A DNA stretch of 64,000 nt, taken from assembly GCF_051020955.1 (NCBI RefSeq), contig NC_135019.1, positions 12,111,501-12,175,500 on the forward strand. The letters run 5' to 3'. The translations under genes were made by a program, and so were the position numbers. The notes under the pieces were generated by a model. It worked only from the letters and a program-made list of their open reading frames with translations, was not told where the DNA came from and searched no databases. Every line of letters starts with the position of its first letter. The stretch's first letter is position 1. Of the stretch, positions 10,901 to 22,700 are shown one piece after another. This DNA comes from Megalopta genalis (lineage: Eukaryota; Arthropoda; Insecta; Hymenoptera; Halictidae).

Positions 10901-13306
10901 ATAATCGAAACGAAATTTTTAGTGCTTTCCTTTTGTTATTGCCATCTAAGAGAAGCTAGAAACAACATTAGGATTAGAAAATATGTTTACATGCATATTT
11001 GAATCTGCTCCGTAGCTCGTAGCTTTCTTATCAATGACCTTGCGCGTGCTGAGTTATCGCATAGTCGACGATGACTTCCTTATCTCCAAGAAATAACAAC
11101 TAAACTTGAAACGGAGAACCGAACAAATTAAATAATTATATGGTACATGAAGATCCGAATATTTTACATATTAATTTCTGCTTATCGTATGGATGAGATT
11201 CGGATTAGCATTGAATTACTATTGTATAATCTACTGTTACGCAATGACATCCTACTTTAAGAATTGATGTACAGTGAACCACCTTTTAAAACATAATAAC
11301 TTCTTTAAAACTGTGACTAAATGACTTGAATTTTTTTTAGATAATAGATGGAATAGTTTTCTAGACGATGACTAAAATGCTTTTCTTTTTTTTAATTTTG
11401 CTATTACTTGGAGTGACCAAAAAAGATAAGAAACTCTCGCTTTTTAACTTTTTTATCCGAGCCTATAGCAAAAATTTAAAAAATGCCTTTCGTAGATCTC
11501 GGTAACTTATATGCGGGCTGAAAATTTAACTCGGAATCTAGCTACAGGCGTTGAAAGATTTAAAAATTTGGATTTTGGATTTCTTCCAGTTTATGTGGTC
11601 AAAATCGTTATAAAACTGCGATTTTTACCATCTTTAATTTTGTATAAATCAAAACAACGTCAACTGATTTCGATAAAATTTTCAGCATACGTTGTAAGTT
11701 ACCGAGATCTACGAGAAGCATTTTTTAAATTTTCGTTACAGGCTCAGATAAAAAAAGTTAAAAAAACGAGAGTTTTTTATGTTTTTAGTAAGTAATACCA
11801 AGTAATAGCAAAAAATAAAGAAAAAAAGAGTATTTTGATCATCATCTTAGAAGACCAGTCCCGCTATCATCCAAAAAAGATTCAAGTTCACTTAGACCAG
11901 TTTCAAAAAGGTTATTGCGTTTTAAAAGCTACGCGAACACTCTTGCGAGCACTGTAAGTAATCTGCCTGTCCACGAAACTTACTTCGAATCCGGCTTCAG
12001 CATGTCCGAGCTGTAAAGTTCATACATCAGTAACAACGTTGCCGAGTATCGTTTAAAGGAGGACAGGTGAGTTTCGCTTTTCTTCGTATAATTAAGCACC
12101 TGCGTTATGAATATTCAAATTAATTCAATCTATTTGCAGTCGGCCTTGACCGGCGCAGTTACCTCAATTATATCGGGGACGCATAAAATGGAAATCAAGC
12201 CCGTAAAGCTCGCGACTCCGAATGCCAGTAAATTCTTCACATAAAACTCTTGACCCCTGTAATCGAAACAAACAATAAGTCGATTCGTCGTACGATGAGA
12301 AAATACATTTTTTTAATAGTCTTAGTAGCATATTACAGTAATGTCTCTCTAATTGACGCTCAGATTGTCCACAGAAATGGACAATTTGGGAAGAGGAGAT
12401 AAGATTATTCGAGCCTTGTGGCTTGTTTTTTATGGTTATCGATTGTCAAAAATTACAATATTAAATATAAATTATATATAATATAATATATTATATATTA
12501 TATTATATTATAATATATTATATATATTATAATTATATAATATATTATATTATATTATAATATATTATATATATTATAATTATATAATATATTATATTAT
12601 ATTATAATATATTATATATATTATAATTATATAATATATTATATATAATATAATATTATAATTTATCATAATCTATCAAAAATTATAATATTAAATATAA
12701 TATAATATAATATATAATATAATATATTATATTATAATATATAATTATACATATTATATTATATAATATATATATCATATATTATATTATATTATATTAT
12801 ATTATATTATAATTTATATTTAATATTATAATTTTTGACAATCGATAACCATAAAAAACGAGCCACAGAAATGGACAATTTGGGAAGAGGAGATACGATT
12901 AATTTGAGTCTTGCGCCTCGTCTTTATAATTACCGATTCTCAACAACTATATAAAAACGAGGCGCAAGACTCGAATAATCGTGTCTCCTCTTCCCAAATA
13001 GTCCATCTTTTAAAAGACATTACTGCAGTTCGATTAGGATATTTTTAGCAGCCTCATCCGATGATATTTTTCGCTAACTCACTTCCGAAACAGCTTCTCG
13101 TCGAACCAGAACGGTAGATCCTTCGGCGTGACCTCGACGTATTCCGGATCGATGGTGGATCTATCCTCGATGATCATTTTGAAGTGTTCCTCCACCGAGG
13201 CCGGTTGAGCTGTCGGGAAAACAACGAACGGATAAACAAGGAAACAATGTTTAGAAACGTCGAACGAACGTCGCTCACCATCGTCGATGTGTTGTTCCTG
13301 TTTCAT
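7908..13306 (-). CDS. mpaB/rubber-oxygenase-family (DUF2236) membrane protein
   Basis: Eight exons on the minus strand, all phases agreeing: 13279-13306 (ATG), 13083-13209, 12163-12256, 11984-12099, 9137-9373, 8874-9079, 8197-8265, 7908-8056 (stop). They total 1026 nt, or 341 aa. The protein has the insect-family opening DLPFWFDEKLFRKGQEF, a hydrophobic segment LLAFGVASFTGLISILC (about 55-75), then YTKKSETHLSSFKRY, the core QKDMAITQFGFLGF and HRVGLGHC, and the signature NHLWRVTGHLLDISDR. A hydrophobic segment FNYFLMAVYWMLQNYP lies near the C-terminus. Bacterial and fungal relatives are haem or metal oxygenases that cleave C=C bonds; most insect members have no assigned substrate, so function here is by family only. 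The acceptor of exon 5 has a weak pyrimidine tract. Intron 4 (2.6 kb) is swollen by transposons; intron 3 is only 63 nt. The model has no broken codons. Confidence 0.9.
8333..8765. mobile_element. TTAA MITE with internal minisatellite, in intron 6
   Basis: Starts TTAACCCTTTGCCGTGCC and ends ACGGCGAGAGGTTAA. Its interior matches the element at 45026-45490 (GGAATAACATT, TACTAGAAA and a following GACTCGT are shared). It lies in an intron of the mpaB-family gene. The 30-bp repeat inside is a private expansion. Confidence 0.65.
8470..8636. repeat. 30-bp AT minisatellite
   Basis: TATTAATACT recurs every 30 bp (8471, 8501 and on) for about 5.5 units. Because 30 is a multiple of three it gives a repeating open frame (INTIYYILLY), which I do not call a gene. 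The other family copy, at 45026-45490, lacks this expansion. Confidence 0.93.
9467..9833. mobile_element. Family C MITE copy 1 (GTGTCCCAAAAATGTCT ends)
   Basis: Left end CAGGGTGTCCCAAAAATG; right end CATTTTCGGGACATTCTG, the diverged inverse. The ends are flanked by TA-containing sequence. It lies between two pieces of family B right-end sequence (9438-9462 and 9835-9873), so it probably inserted in an older, rearranged family B end. It is in intron 4 of the mpaB-family gene. Confidence 0.75.
9874..10055 (-). repeat. Dispersed relative of the 280-bp satellite
   Basis: Inverse copy of sequence at about 5442-5665: AAACCGCGAGAC, CGCACGTAAATAGTTT and AAACAGCTGATC are shared, including the stretch that also occurs inside the 280-bp unit. 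So a non-tandem repeat and the satellite share a common piece. It ends at a TTAA occupied by family B copy 2. Confidence 0.75.
10051..10901 (-). mobile_element. TTAA piggyBac-like MITE, family B copy 2
   Basis: Inverse of family B copy 1 over its whole length: TTAACCCTTTAGCGCCGAG to GCAGCGAAAGGGTTAA, with two CCGCATATATGCGG palindromes near 10074-10125. It carries the same internal hAT insertion (10243-10551). Its left TTAA is the one in the satellite-like repeat TTTAATAGCC, the same motif used by the MITE at 5197. Confidence 0.82.
10243..10551 (-). mobile_element. hAT MITE nested in family B copy 2
   Basis: Ends CAGGAGTGTCAAACTC and GTTTGACACCCCTG, with flanking duplication GTATAGAT / GTATAGAA (7 of 8). 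It sits at the same position and orientation relative to family B as the insert in copy 1, so copies 1 and 2 descend from one already-inserted ancestor. Confidence 0.82.
11270..11956. mobile_element. Foldback MITE, family E copy 1
   Basis: A long inverted repeat: the left arm (AGATCTCGGTAACTTA, ATCCGAGCCTATAGC, ACGCAATGACAT region) is mirrored in the right arm (TAAGTTACCGAGATCT, GGCTCAGAT, ATTGCGTTTTAAAAG). Ends are TACAGTG / CACTGTA. The right end is 28 bp from exon 4 of the mpaB-family gene. A second copy starts near 23625. Confidence 0.7.
12335..13025. mobile_element. Family A palindromic MITE chain with AT expansion
   Basis: Begins CAGTAATGTCTCTCTAATTG and ends AAAAGACATTACTG. It holds ATGGACAATTTGGGAAGAGG twice and its inverse once. 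The arms GGTTATCGATTGTCAAAAAT (about 12435) and its inverse (about 12828) flank a 380-bp AT microsatellite, making a giant palindrome. It lies in intron 2 of the mpaB-family gene. Confidence 0.85.
12455..12840. repeat. TATAATATAT microsatellite inside family A MITE
   Basis: Almost pure A/T with irregular TATAATATAT periods, flanked by the inverted arms of a palindromic MITE. Confidence 0.95.
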
Positions 13307-15030
13307 GATTCGCACGGTAACGCGAGCGCTGCAACAAACGCGACGAACGATCAATTAACCTGGCAATTACTTAAGCCACGTCGCAGGAGAGACCAGTCGA
13401 TGAAACGACAATTAAAATAATGTTTAATGGGACAAAAATAATGTTTAATGGGACAAAAATTTGTTTAATGGGACAAAAATTCCCCGGTTAATTAGAGCCG
13501 TAAACACTTCTTTGCCGGTTTCGGCGACTTTGAACTTTGAACTATCGCTGTCAATGCGAAACGAGAAATCGTTCGGTAAATAGTCGCAGCGTGTTTAGCA
13601 GACCCGTAGCATTGTAATCGGTTTCACGTGGAACAACAGAAGCGGACCACGATTCTACTTCCACGGCTATCCAAACAAATTGCAAACGTCATGCAACGTT
13701 GCACGCGACGTACGCCCACAAGCAAAGGTCATCATCATCATCGTCGTTGTTGCAGCATCTATTATTACGTTTCGTCGATTATCCAGCAACGACGATGATT
13801 TCCGTTTCACCTTTCTCTCTTCCTGCTTACACGTGCCGGGAGGACCACCGTAGATCGAGTGCACCAGGATCGCAGAATTCAACTGATAATAAGTGGCGCA
13901 CAAGGTTGAACCGTTTCACAGCACACACAGAAACTGCAGCGCAACGGGTGACTATAGTGCGTCATGTATCTACGATGCAACGGGGAACTATAGCGCGTCG
14001 AGAGGCTACGGTTGCAGCGAGGAGAATCTGCGCTCGCAGCAGTACTCGCGGCGAAACTGATTCGTGTGTGCCGATCAAGGAAGTTGCTCCGTCAGAAGTC
14101 TTCCATCGCCGATGAACAGGTTCGCAGTATCATGTGATCTTTCTAGCAGAGACGATTGGCTGCGTGCCCCGAGGTAAAAGGCCAAAAATTGTGGAACATT
14201 CAGCTGTAACACGGCACGTGTGTACCCGCGCGGCGGACAATTTTTCAGCTTACCAGCCGAAGTTCTCGCGAAATCGCAGAGCTCGTCCCAGTGATTGATT
14301 ATTATCTGATTACATATATCGAATTGATTAGGATAACGTTAATCGAGGCGATCGTGTGAAATTAATCTTTACTGGAATAAATCGGTGATCACTTTGTCGC
14401 AATCGGCGATCATTAATCAGCGAATTATCGTTCGTTTCGGCAGCTTCGCGAAATAGCGAACAGAGTCCCTCTTATCCGAACGTTTATTTTTGTATTATCC
14501 TGACACCGTAACATTCTATTATCCAGCAGTTTTATTCAAGTTCCGTGCTAGACGATAATGTATCTGAATAATCGAACCTTTGCAACATTTGTACATTTAT
14601 ACCGATAATAGAACGTTTCGGCAGCAGAATATTGTAAAGATAAATGTTCGGATAACGGAGTGAACTATCATTCCTTATCGAACGTACGTCGCGTTCTACG
14701 TGACACACATTAGACCTGAATATCTGACGTCCGATAAGGGTTATAGTTCTTTCGTTTGCGAAGCGAAGACTGCGATCTTGTTCTAACATACAAATATTGC
14801 TAAACGCTCGCAAATGGGCTGTCTTCTGTTTGCCGAACAAGCAAACTGTACGCGTCGAAAACATTTTTAGAGATTACATATTATCGATATATTATCGACC
14901 GTAGATCAGAGTAATCTGCAATCGCGGACGTATGATTAATTCGTTTTGACGAGCTCGCAAAATAACGAATATCATTGTATTTCTTTCGGTTTACAAAGCG
15001 AAGTCTGCGATCACGGTTTAACATTGAAAT
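13307..15030. other. Intergenic DNA upstream of the mpaB-family gene
   Basis: Lies between the ATG of the minus-strand mpaB-family gene (13306) and the repeats below the receptor gene, so it should contain that gene's promoter. A three-unit 23-bp repeat sits at 13410-13480. Open frames at 13667-14115 overlap on both strands and resemble nothing known. Sequence at 14796-14900 is a diverged duplicate of 15570-15700. Confidence 0.4.
13410..13480. repeat. Short tandem repeat, 3 units of about 23 bp
   Basis: TGTTTAATGGGACAAAAAT is repeated three times in a row just upstream of the mpaB-family gene. Confidence 0.9.
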
Positions 15031-15167
15031 ACAGTAAATTTTCTTTAATTTTCCTTCAGCTTGTAAACAAACATGGACAATTCGGGGGGAGTAGATACGA
15101 CAGCCTCGCACCTCGTTTTTATAATTGTTAACAATCGGCAATTATAAGAATAAACCGCGAGGCTCGA
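15031..15167. mobile_element. Family A MITE, truncated copy
   Basis: Starts ACAGTAAATTTTCTTTAA, with ACATGGACAATTCGG and the central inverted arms, but is cut off after CGCGAGGCTCGAATA, where the next family A copy begins. Confidence 0.7.
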
Positions 15168-15170
15168 ATA

Positions 15171-15455
15171 CAGTAATTTCTCTCTAATTATAATAATCTA
15201 ATCTAATAATAATCTCCTCTCTGCGCTCAGATTGCGCAGAAAAATGGACAATTTGGGATGACAGAGATACGATTATTCGGGCCTTGCGTCTCGTTTTTCT
15301 AATTGTTGACGATCGGTAACTAATCGTCTATTTTTATTGTCTTTTAAATTTTTATTTTTATTTTATTTTTATTTCAATTTTTATTGTCTTCTATTGTCTA
15401 TCAAATTGTCTATTTTTGTGCGCAATCTGAGCGCGAATTAGAGAGAAATTACTGT
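15171..15455. mobile_element. Family A MITE copy
   Basis: Starts CAGTAATTTCTCTCTAATT and ends GAGAGAAATTACTG. The left inner arm is recognisable (AATGGACAATTTGGGATG); the right inner arm is replaced by T-rich TTTTTATTG repeats. It appears internally rearranged. Confidence 0.75.
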
Positions 15456-15993
15456 AATCGTATCTCCGGTAAAATTATAAATAGTATAAATAAATAGTAT
15501 AAATAGTATAAATAGTATAAATTGTCCAGTTTTGTTTAGAAACCGAAGGAAAATTGGAGATAATTTATCGCAATGCTAAACGTTCGCAAATGGACTATCT
15601 TCTGTTTGTCGAACAAGTTCCTTTAAACGTCGTAAACATTTTTAGAGATAACTTAATCTTCGGCGTACACGTGTCGTACGATATATTATCGGCCGTAGAT
15701 GAATAATTTCCAAACGACGCGCGCACTTCAACTGAAACAATCCGCAGCTCGAAGAACTGTATCCGCCAAACAGGTATCCGCCAGTACACTATGATAATGA
15801 AGAGCGCAGTGTCTCAGCATACCTGACCAAGTTCTAGCTCAGGCACTACGGGAGAGGGGGTACGGCTAACGAGTGTGACGCATCATGGCGGCTAGATGAC
15901 TAATTCTAGGGGATCCTTTCCCAAGTGTATGGAGAAGACATTAGCCTAGGAGAAAGCGCGTAATTAATTATACCGCGGATTTCACGCACTTGT

Positions 15994-16711
15994 GACAAAA
16001 ATCATTAGTATACATTCCAAGCAATCGAGTCATTCAAAGAATTTAAAGACGCTATCGTATTATGTTCAACTCGTTTAAATGTTTATTGAATTCCTGCATT
16101 TTGCGGTCAGTGCGAACGACGTTTATTTTGCACAAAGATCTGGAAACGCGTGAACGCGTAATAATTAAACGCACAATCCCCGATGACTTCGCAATTATTA
16201 TTACGAATTTTTACGAATTTTTATTATGTTAGAAGATAGACGAAGCTTCAGGAGATAAACAAAAAAATACTATAAACGCACGAGATTCGCAGTTCGATTC
16301 GACAGAAGATCTATTTTCACCGCAATTTACCGAGCGGATCGACGCGCGATCATAATCTTGATATAACCTTGACAAAAATCATTAGTTCAAATTCCAAACA
16401 ATCAAGTCATTTAAAGAATTTAAGAACGCTATCGTATTATGTTCAACTCGTTAAAATGTTTATTGAACTCCTGCATTTTGCGATCAGTGCGAACGACGTT
16501 CATTTCGCACAAAGATCCGGAAACGCATAATTAATATATATTAATAAACGCGTAATTAAACGCACAATCACCGACGACTTCGCGACGTTAGAAGATAGAC
16601 GAAGCTTCAGGGGACAAACAAAGAAAGTACCATAAACGAGGGAGATTCGCAGTTCGATTCGACAGAAGATCTATTTTCACCGCAATTTACCGAGCGGATC
16701 GACGCGCGATC
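15994..16711. repeat. Tandem duplication reaching the receptor's last codons
   Basis: About 15994-16351 is repeated at 16371-16711 with moderate divergence (GACAAAAATCATTAGT, TATCGTATTATGTTCAACTC, GATCTATTTTCACCGC). The second copy contains the last codons and stop of the ionotropic receptor (stop at 16687-16689). The first copy carries a second version of the same final codons, so the 3' end of the gene took part in the duplication. Confidence 0.88.
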
Positions 16712-19700
16712 GATTGAAATCGAGAATGGAGTCTTTCGAAATCGTCAAGTTTCGAGTGTCTGCGTAGTTCTCCAAGATTCGTTTTCTCGCGTTTACGGTT
16801 GTCGCCGACGGCTCGCAGAATATGGCGGATCGAGGCCGACTTCGCCGCCTGTTTCAGCTCCATATAAAATACGAACACCGCTGCCGAAGATCCGAGAAAC
16901 AACAGCAAGAACCCGGCCGCTAGTGGCATCAGTCCGAGGACCTGGACATCACCTTCGTATCCGTCATGTTCGACGAGAACCTCGCGGAGGTTCTGACTAT
17001 CGTATCTCCGAGTGACGTCGTTCAAATGCCAGTCGACTATACCAGTTTCCTTTAGCGACAATATTATCTGCAGAGGAGAGAGAAAACACTATCAAGACGG
17101 ATCCCGTCAGTCTATGTACGTTCTACAAAAATCTACATTTGCACAAGTATCCGCAGTCTAGCGACCGCAAAATAAATTCGGCAAAAATTGTTGCACGGAA
17201 ATGAGCATAACAATAATTGTACCCTGTTCACAGGTGTCAGGAGCCACTGCTGCAGGCCGAAGGCTGCGTAGAAACGTCCAATCGGTGTTTTCATGAGTCT
17301 GTAATTCTGTTATCATCGAAATGATAATTAATTCATGCGTAATCAATTGAAAATAACGATACTCGTGTTTACTCAACAGTCGCTTATCTAACATTATACG
17401 GACGCAAGAGATCGGCTGCATCTCCGCGGATCGAAGAAATATACAAATAAATACAGTAGAGCCTCGATTAACCGAATCGGATCTTCCTCGATCTTTATTA
17501 TTCAGATTTTTTATTATTCCAAGTAATAAGGATGGACCTCAAATTTTTGTCCCAAAAATGTCTCGCAATCCGAAAGTGACGGGTTCCTCAGGTCACTTGA
17601 AGGAACTTTTTCCTTTACAAAAATTTTCTCCGAGGCACCGTTAACGAGTTATTAACGAAAAACAGTGACCAATAAGAATCGAGTACGGCTGACGCGAGGC
17701 GGCCCAGTCAACCAGCGCACAAAGCCCAGTTCCGCTCATTGGCTCGGTCGCCACGCGCCAGCTGAGCTGGGCTTTGACCGCCTCGACCGCTGGCGCCGTT
17801 GGCTCGGCCGGCTCGCGCCCGCTGAGCTGGGATTCGACCGCCTCGACCGCTGGCGCCGTTGGCTCGGCCGTCTCGCGCCAGCTAAGCTGGGATTCGACCG
17901 CTCGACCGCTGGCGCCGTTGGCTCGGCCAGCTCGCGGCAGCTGATCTCGCCTCTGATTGGTCACTGTTTTTCGTTAATAACTCGTTAACGGTGGCTCGGA
18001 GAAAATTTTTGTAAAGGAAGAAGTTGCTTCAAATGATCCGAGGAACCCGCCATTTCTGGATTGCGAGACATTTTTGGGACACCCTGTATTATTGAATCAA
18101 TAATTTATCGAAATTAAAACGAATTTAACTTTAATAATTTCAATTCCAAATTCGGATAATCGAAGTTCCACTGTGTCGAAAATATAAGGAGGAAAATCAT
18201 GGAGGCACGCGGAATCAAACTTTCACGTATCCGTCGAGATTTGGCGATCGATGTGGCATACCTGCAAAGCGCTATTCCGCACGTAGTTTTCCGGAAAGAA
18301 ACACGATCCGATCATCTTCCCGGGAACAACTAAATCCGTTTGTACAGTGAGCTTCGTCCATTCCTTGAAACTGTCAACGTGACGGTACCTACTCGGCAAT
18401 TGCATCGAATATGGATCCTGCGAAAATCGATGTCTGATTTCTAGTTACAAAATAATTTTTACGTTATCATGTTTGTTTATACCGCATCGAATACGGATCC
18501 TGCGAAAATCGATGTCTGATTTCTAGTTACAAAGTAATTTTTACGTTATCATGTTTGTTTATACCGAAAAGAGTGTTACAAGAATAGCTGCTCTATAAGT
18601 TGCAAGACTCGATTTGATGTGCATAAACTGCACTAAGTCCTATAAAATAAAAACAGCGTAGGTCAGGAAAAGCTATCTTGGATTTAGAGTGTTAATTAAA
18701 AGCTAAGGGTTAATATTTTTTATTTGTTTACTTTATTCTCTCTCTCTAGCCTGACCCTAAAATATTCTAAACATCTTGAAATTTGAGAATACGTTTCTGT
18801 TTCCACTAAAATTACAATTCAAATAGCCAATGGTCGCTGCTTTTTACGCGCGACGAGTATACTCGTCCCGACACAAAATACTGCCGCTTCTCCATAACGA
18901 GTGTACTCGTCAAGCACAGTTAACTGGTTAATTGACATAACCTTGAAATTTGGGAATATATTTTTGTTTCCACTAAAATTACAATTTAAATAGCCAATGG
19001 TCGCTGCTTTTTACGCGCGACGAGTATACTCGTCCCGACACAAAATACTGCCGCTTCTCCATAACGAGTGTACTAGTCGAACACAGTTAACTGGTTAATT
19101 GACATAACCTTGGAATTTGAGAATATATTTTTGTTTCCACTAAAATTACAATTTAAATAGCCAATGGTCGCTGCTTTTTACGCGCGACGAGTATACTCGT
19201 CCCGACACAAAATACTGCCGCTTCTCCGTGACGAGTGTACTCGTCAAGCACAGTTAACTGGTTAATTGACATAACCTTGAAATTTGGGAATATATTTTTG
19301 TTTCCACTAAAATTACAATTTAAATAGCCAATGGTCGCTGCTTTTTACGCGCGACGAGTACACTCGTCCCGACACAAAATACTGCCGCTTCTCCGTGACG
19401 AGTGTACTCGTCGAACACTGTTAGCTGGTTAATCGTCGCTGGACATACCGAGGGATCGATGTAGTCCTCGAACGGCGGTGTCTGACCCATATTCGCCCAT
19501 GACAGATTCGTCGCGAGGAACTGTTCGATGGTATCGATTCTGGAAACGCATCAACCAAGCCCAGCGTCTCGCTTTTATATGTATATATATACCGTTCGCA
19601 AAAGCAGGCTCGGCCCCGCCGAGCTTTCGTATTCCGGCTATTACCTGCTCTCGTATTCCGAAGTTGCCAGTCTGGCTGCTAGGCTGCTGCAATAAGCGGT

Positions 19701-22700
19701 AATTATTAACCATCCCGCGGTCTGCCAGAGAAGTATCTGGAGTTTGTTGTTCCCAACAGTTTTCGGCACGGAACTGCTCAGCAAACAACCGATCAGCTCG
19801 GTCACGGTAATTAGGTAGTTCCGGAAACCTGAAGAATACGGATTAGCCCGGCCAATTAACGCGATCGCCGCGCATATCATCGTTCGTATATCGGAAACTA
19901 TTGCACCGCCGCGCTTTCCGCCGCGATTTTTCCGACGTTTTGACAGGATCGTTACCTCGGGGACGAACCGTGCAAGCCACCCGGCAGAAGGAAGTTCGCC
20001 GAGGAATTTATCCGCACGCAAACGTCGGTAAAATTGCGTTCGTCGCCAAGCTGTAGATTCTTTATTAAAAATTAAGGGGTGGCATTCGGGCGAAGTTCGA
20101 CTAACTAACGGTAATCTTCGGGATGAAATTTCGAAAATGTGCAGTTCGACAGGATTTTTTGTACGCTGATTCGAATGTACGCGCGAATTATTTTGCCAAC
20201 TAATTTTCTCGATGATAAACAAAGCTTTTTTACGCGAAAACTGTCGGATTGAAAAATCCGTACCCGATTCTATTCGGCGACATGTACATACACAAACTGC
20301 AGTAAACACGTCGGTTCGAAAACTTTATTATTGTTCGAGTTATTTTGGTGATAATTATTAATTATTGGTACCACGGCCGTCCATCTATCATAGAAAGAGA
20401 GTGAGAGAGAGAGAAAGAGAGTGGGGCGAAATTTTATTCGAACGACGCACGGGAGATGAAAGAGTATCGAATAAAATTTTATTCGACGATGTCGAATAAA
20501 TATCGGATCGAATGAAAATTTGTCAAGCATGCTGAGAAACGGAGGAAGGACGGCAGAAATCGATAGAATTTCGCGTGCGCGAGTCAACATCGGCTGAACC
20601 GAGCCGCTCGTTTCGATTCGTGTTCCACTATTATCGGAAACTGCGTAATGGCCATTTTAATATGAATTAATCAGAAGCGGGAAACATCGAATTTTCTACA
20701 ATCAGCGGATCGGAAAAGATACGGTTCGACACGCGATTGGTACACCGCGACTAATCGATATCGCGGACTTACGTTTCGGGAATTTCGGGACGATCCAGGC
20801 GCGAGCGCACGTGTACGAGCTAAGCAGGACGATCGCCAGGATCAGCAGGTACCAGACCTCTTTCGAGAACGGTTTCAGGATCGCCCAGAAGCTGGTCACG
20901 CGACGCGGACGAGGCACCATGAGACGCACGTGCATATTGCACAATGGTTGGGACAGCTGGATGTATTGATTCTGCGTCTGGGTGACCATGATGCTACCGA
21001 TAGCGATGTCCGCCTGAAGATAAGAAGTACAGCAATGTCTCTCTAATTGACGCTCAGATTGGCCACGAAAATGGACAATTTAGGAAGAGGAGATACGATT
21101 ATTCGAGCCTTGCGGTTCATTTCTGTAGTCGCGAATTAATCAACAACTATAAAAAACGAGCTGCGAGGCTCGAATAGTTATATCTCCTCTTCCCAAATTG
21201 TCTTTTTTTGCGTTCAGTTTGGAAACAAAAGTGGACAATTTGGAAAGAAGAAATACGATTATTCGCACCTCGCGACTCGGTTTTATAGCCGCCGATCGTC
21301 AACAACTATAAAAAACAAGCTGCGAGGCTCGAATAGTTATATCTCCTCTTCCCAAATTGTCCCTTTTTGCGTACAATCGGAGCGTCAATTAGGGAGAATT
21401 CACTGTATACAGAGAAGTATAGTGAAGTCTCCCTAATTGACGCTCAGCTTGGAAACAAAAATGGACAATTTGGAAAGAAGAAATACGATTATTCGAACCT
21501 CGCGACTCTGTTTTATAGCCGCCGATCGTCAACAACTATAAAAACGAGCCGCGAGGCACGAATAGTTATATCTCCTCTTCCCAAATTGTCCCTTTCTGCG
21601 TACAATCGGAGCGTCAATTAGGGAGAATTCACTGTATACAGAGAAGTATAGTGAAGACTCTGTAATTGACGCTCAGATTGTCCACAAAAATGGACAATTT
21701 GGAAAGAAGAAATACGATTATTCGCACCTCGCGACTCGGTTTTATAGCCGCCGATCGTCGACAACTATAAAAACGAGCCGCGAGGTTATGTCAAGGTCAA
21801 AAACGAGCTGCGAGGCTCGAACAATCGTATCTCAACTTCCCAAATTGTCCATTTTTGTGCACAATCTGAGCGCCAGTTAGGGAGACATTACTGTATTCAT
21901 AGACGGAACAGTGGAGGACCGAATCCATCGATCGAACTCACTTGATTTTTGTAGAGCATCCCTATTATGCCACCTTCCCACGAGCCGTTGATCACTTCCC
22001 CGTATCTGCGAAAAGCTCAACTTGACGACCATGATTAATTATTCGACCGCGGATTTTATGCGGATTTTAAGCAAGAATGAGCGAGTGGAATCTAAAACGG
22101 TAAAGTCATTAGAAGAATTTCAGAATCTTGTCGCACTATTTTTCATGCGTCGAAAATATTGGAGGGAGAAATACAGTAAATTCTCCCCAATTGTCACTCG
22201 ACGTGTAAACAGAACTGGACAATTTGGAAAGAGGAGACGCGATTATTCGAGTCTCGCGGCTCGTTTTTATAGTTGTCGACGATCGGCGGCTATAAAACCG
22301 AGTCGCGAGGTTCGAATAATCGTATTTCTTCTTTCCAAATTGTCCATTTTTGTTTCCAAGCTGAGCGTCGATTAGGGAGACTTTACTATACTTCTCTGTA
22401 TACGGTTAATTCTCCCTAATTGACGCTCAGATTGTACACAAAAGAGAACAATTTTGGATGAGGTTTGCGGCTCGTTTTTATAGTTATCGATTGTCAACAA
22501 CTATTAATAAACTACTGATAAACTAAAATCGTATCTTCTCTTCCCAGATTGTCTATTTTTGCGTAAAATCAGAGCGTCGATTAGCGAGAATTTCTGTAAC
22601 TTTTGTTTCGTAAAATCGATGCAGGCAATTTTTATTTTGCATAAAGATCCGCATCGTTGGACTGCGGATTTTATGCATTTATGGTAAAAATGAGTGGGTG

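Noticed and set aside
17158..17421. 87-codon minus-strand frame as one exon of the receptor
   Set aside because: Its second half is the wrong frame; splitting it into exons 17363-17415 and 17223-17298 with a short intron restores the receptor's conserved FYAAFGLQQWLLTPVNR.
17641..17988. 107-codon frames on both strands
   Set aside because: Mirror-image frames in the palindromic GC-rich core of a family C MITE.
18775..19440. Series of palindromic operator-like sites
   Set aside because: The palindromes recur only because the 167-bp unit is tandemly repeated; no evidence of protein binding.
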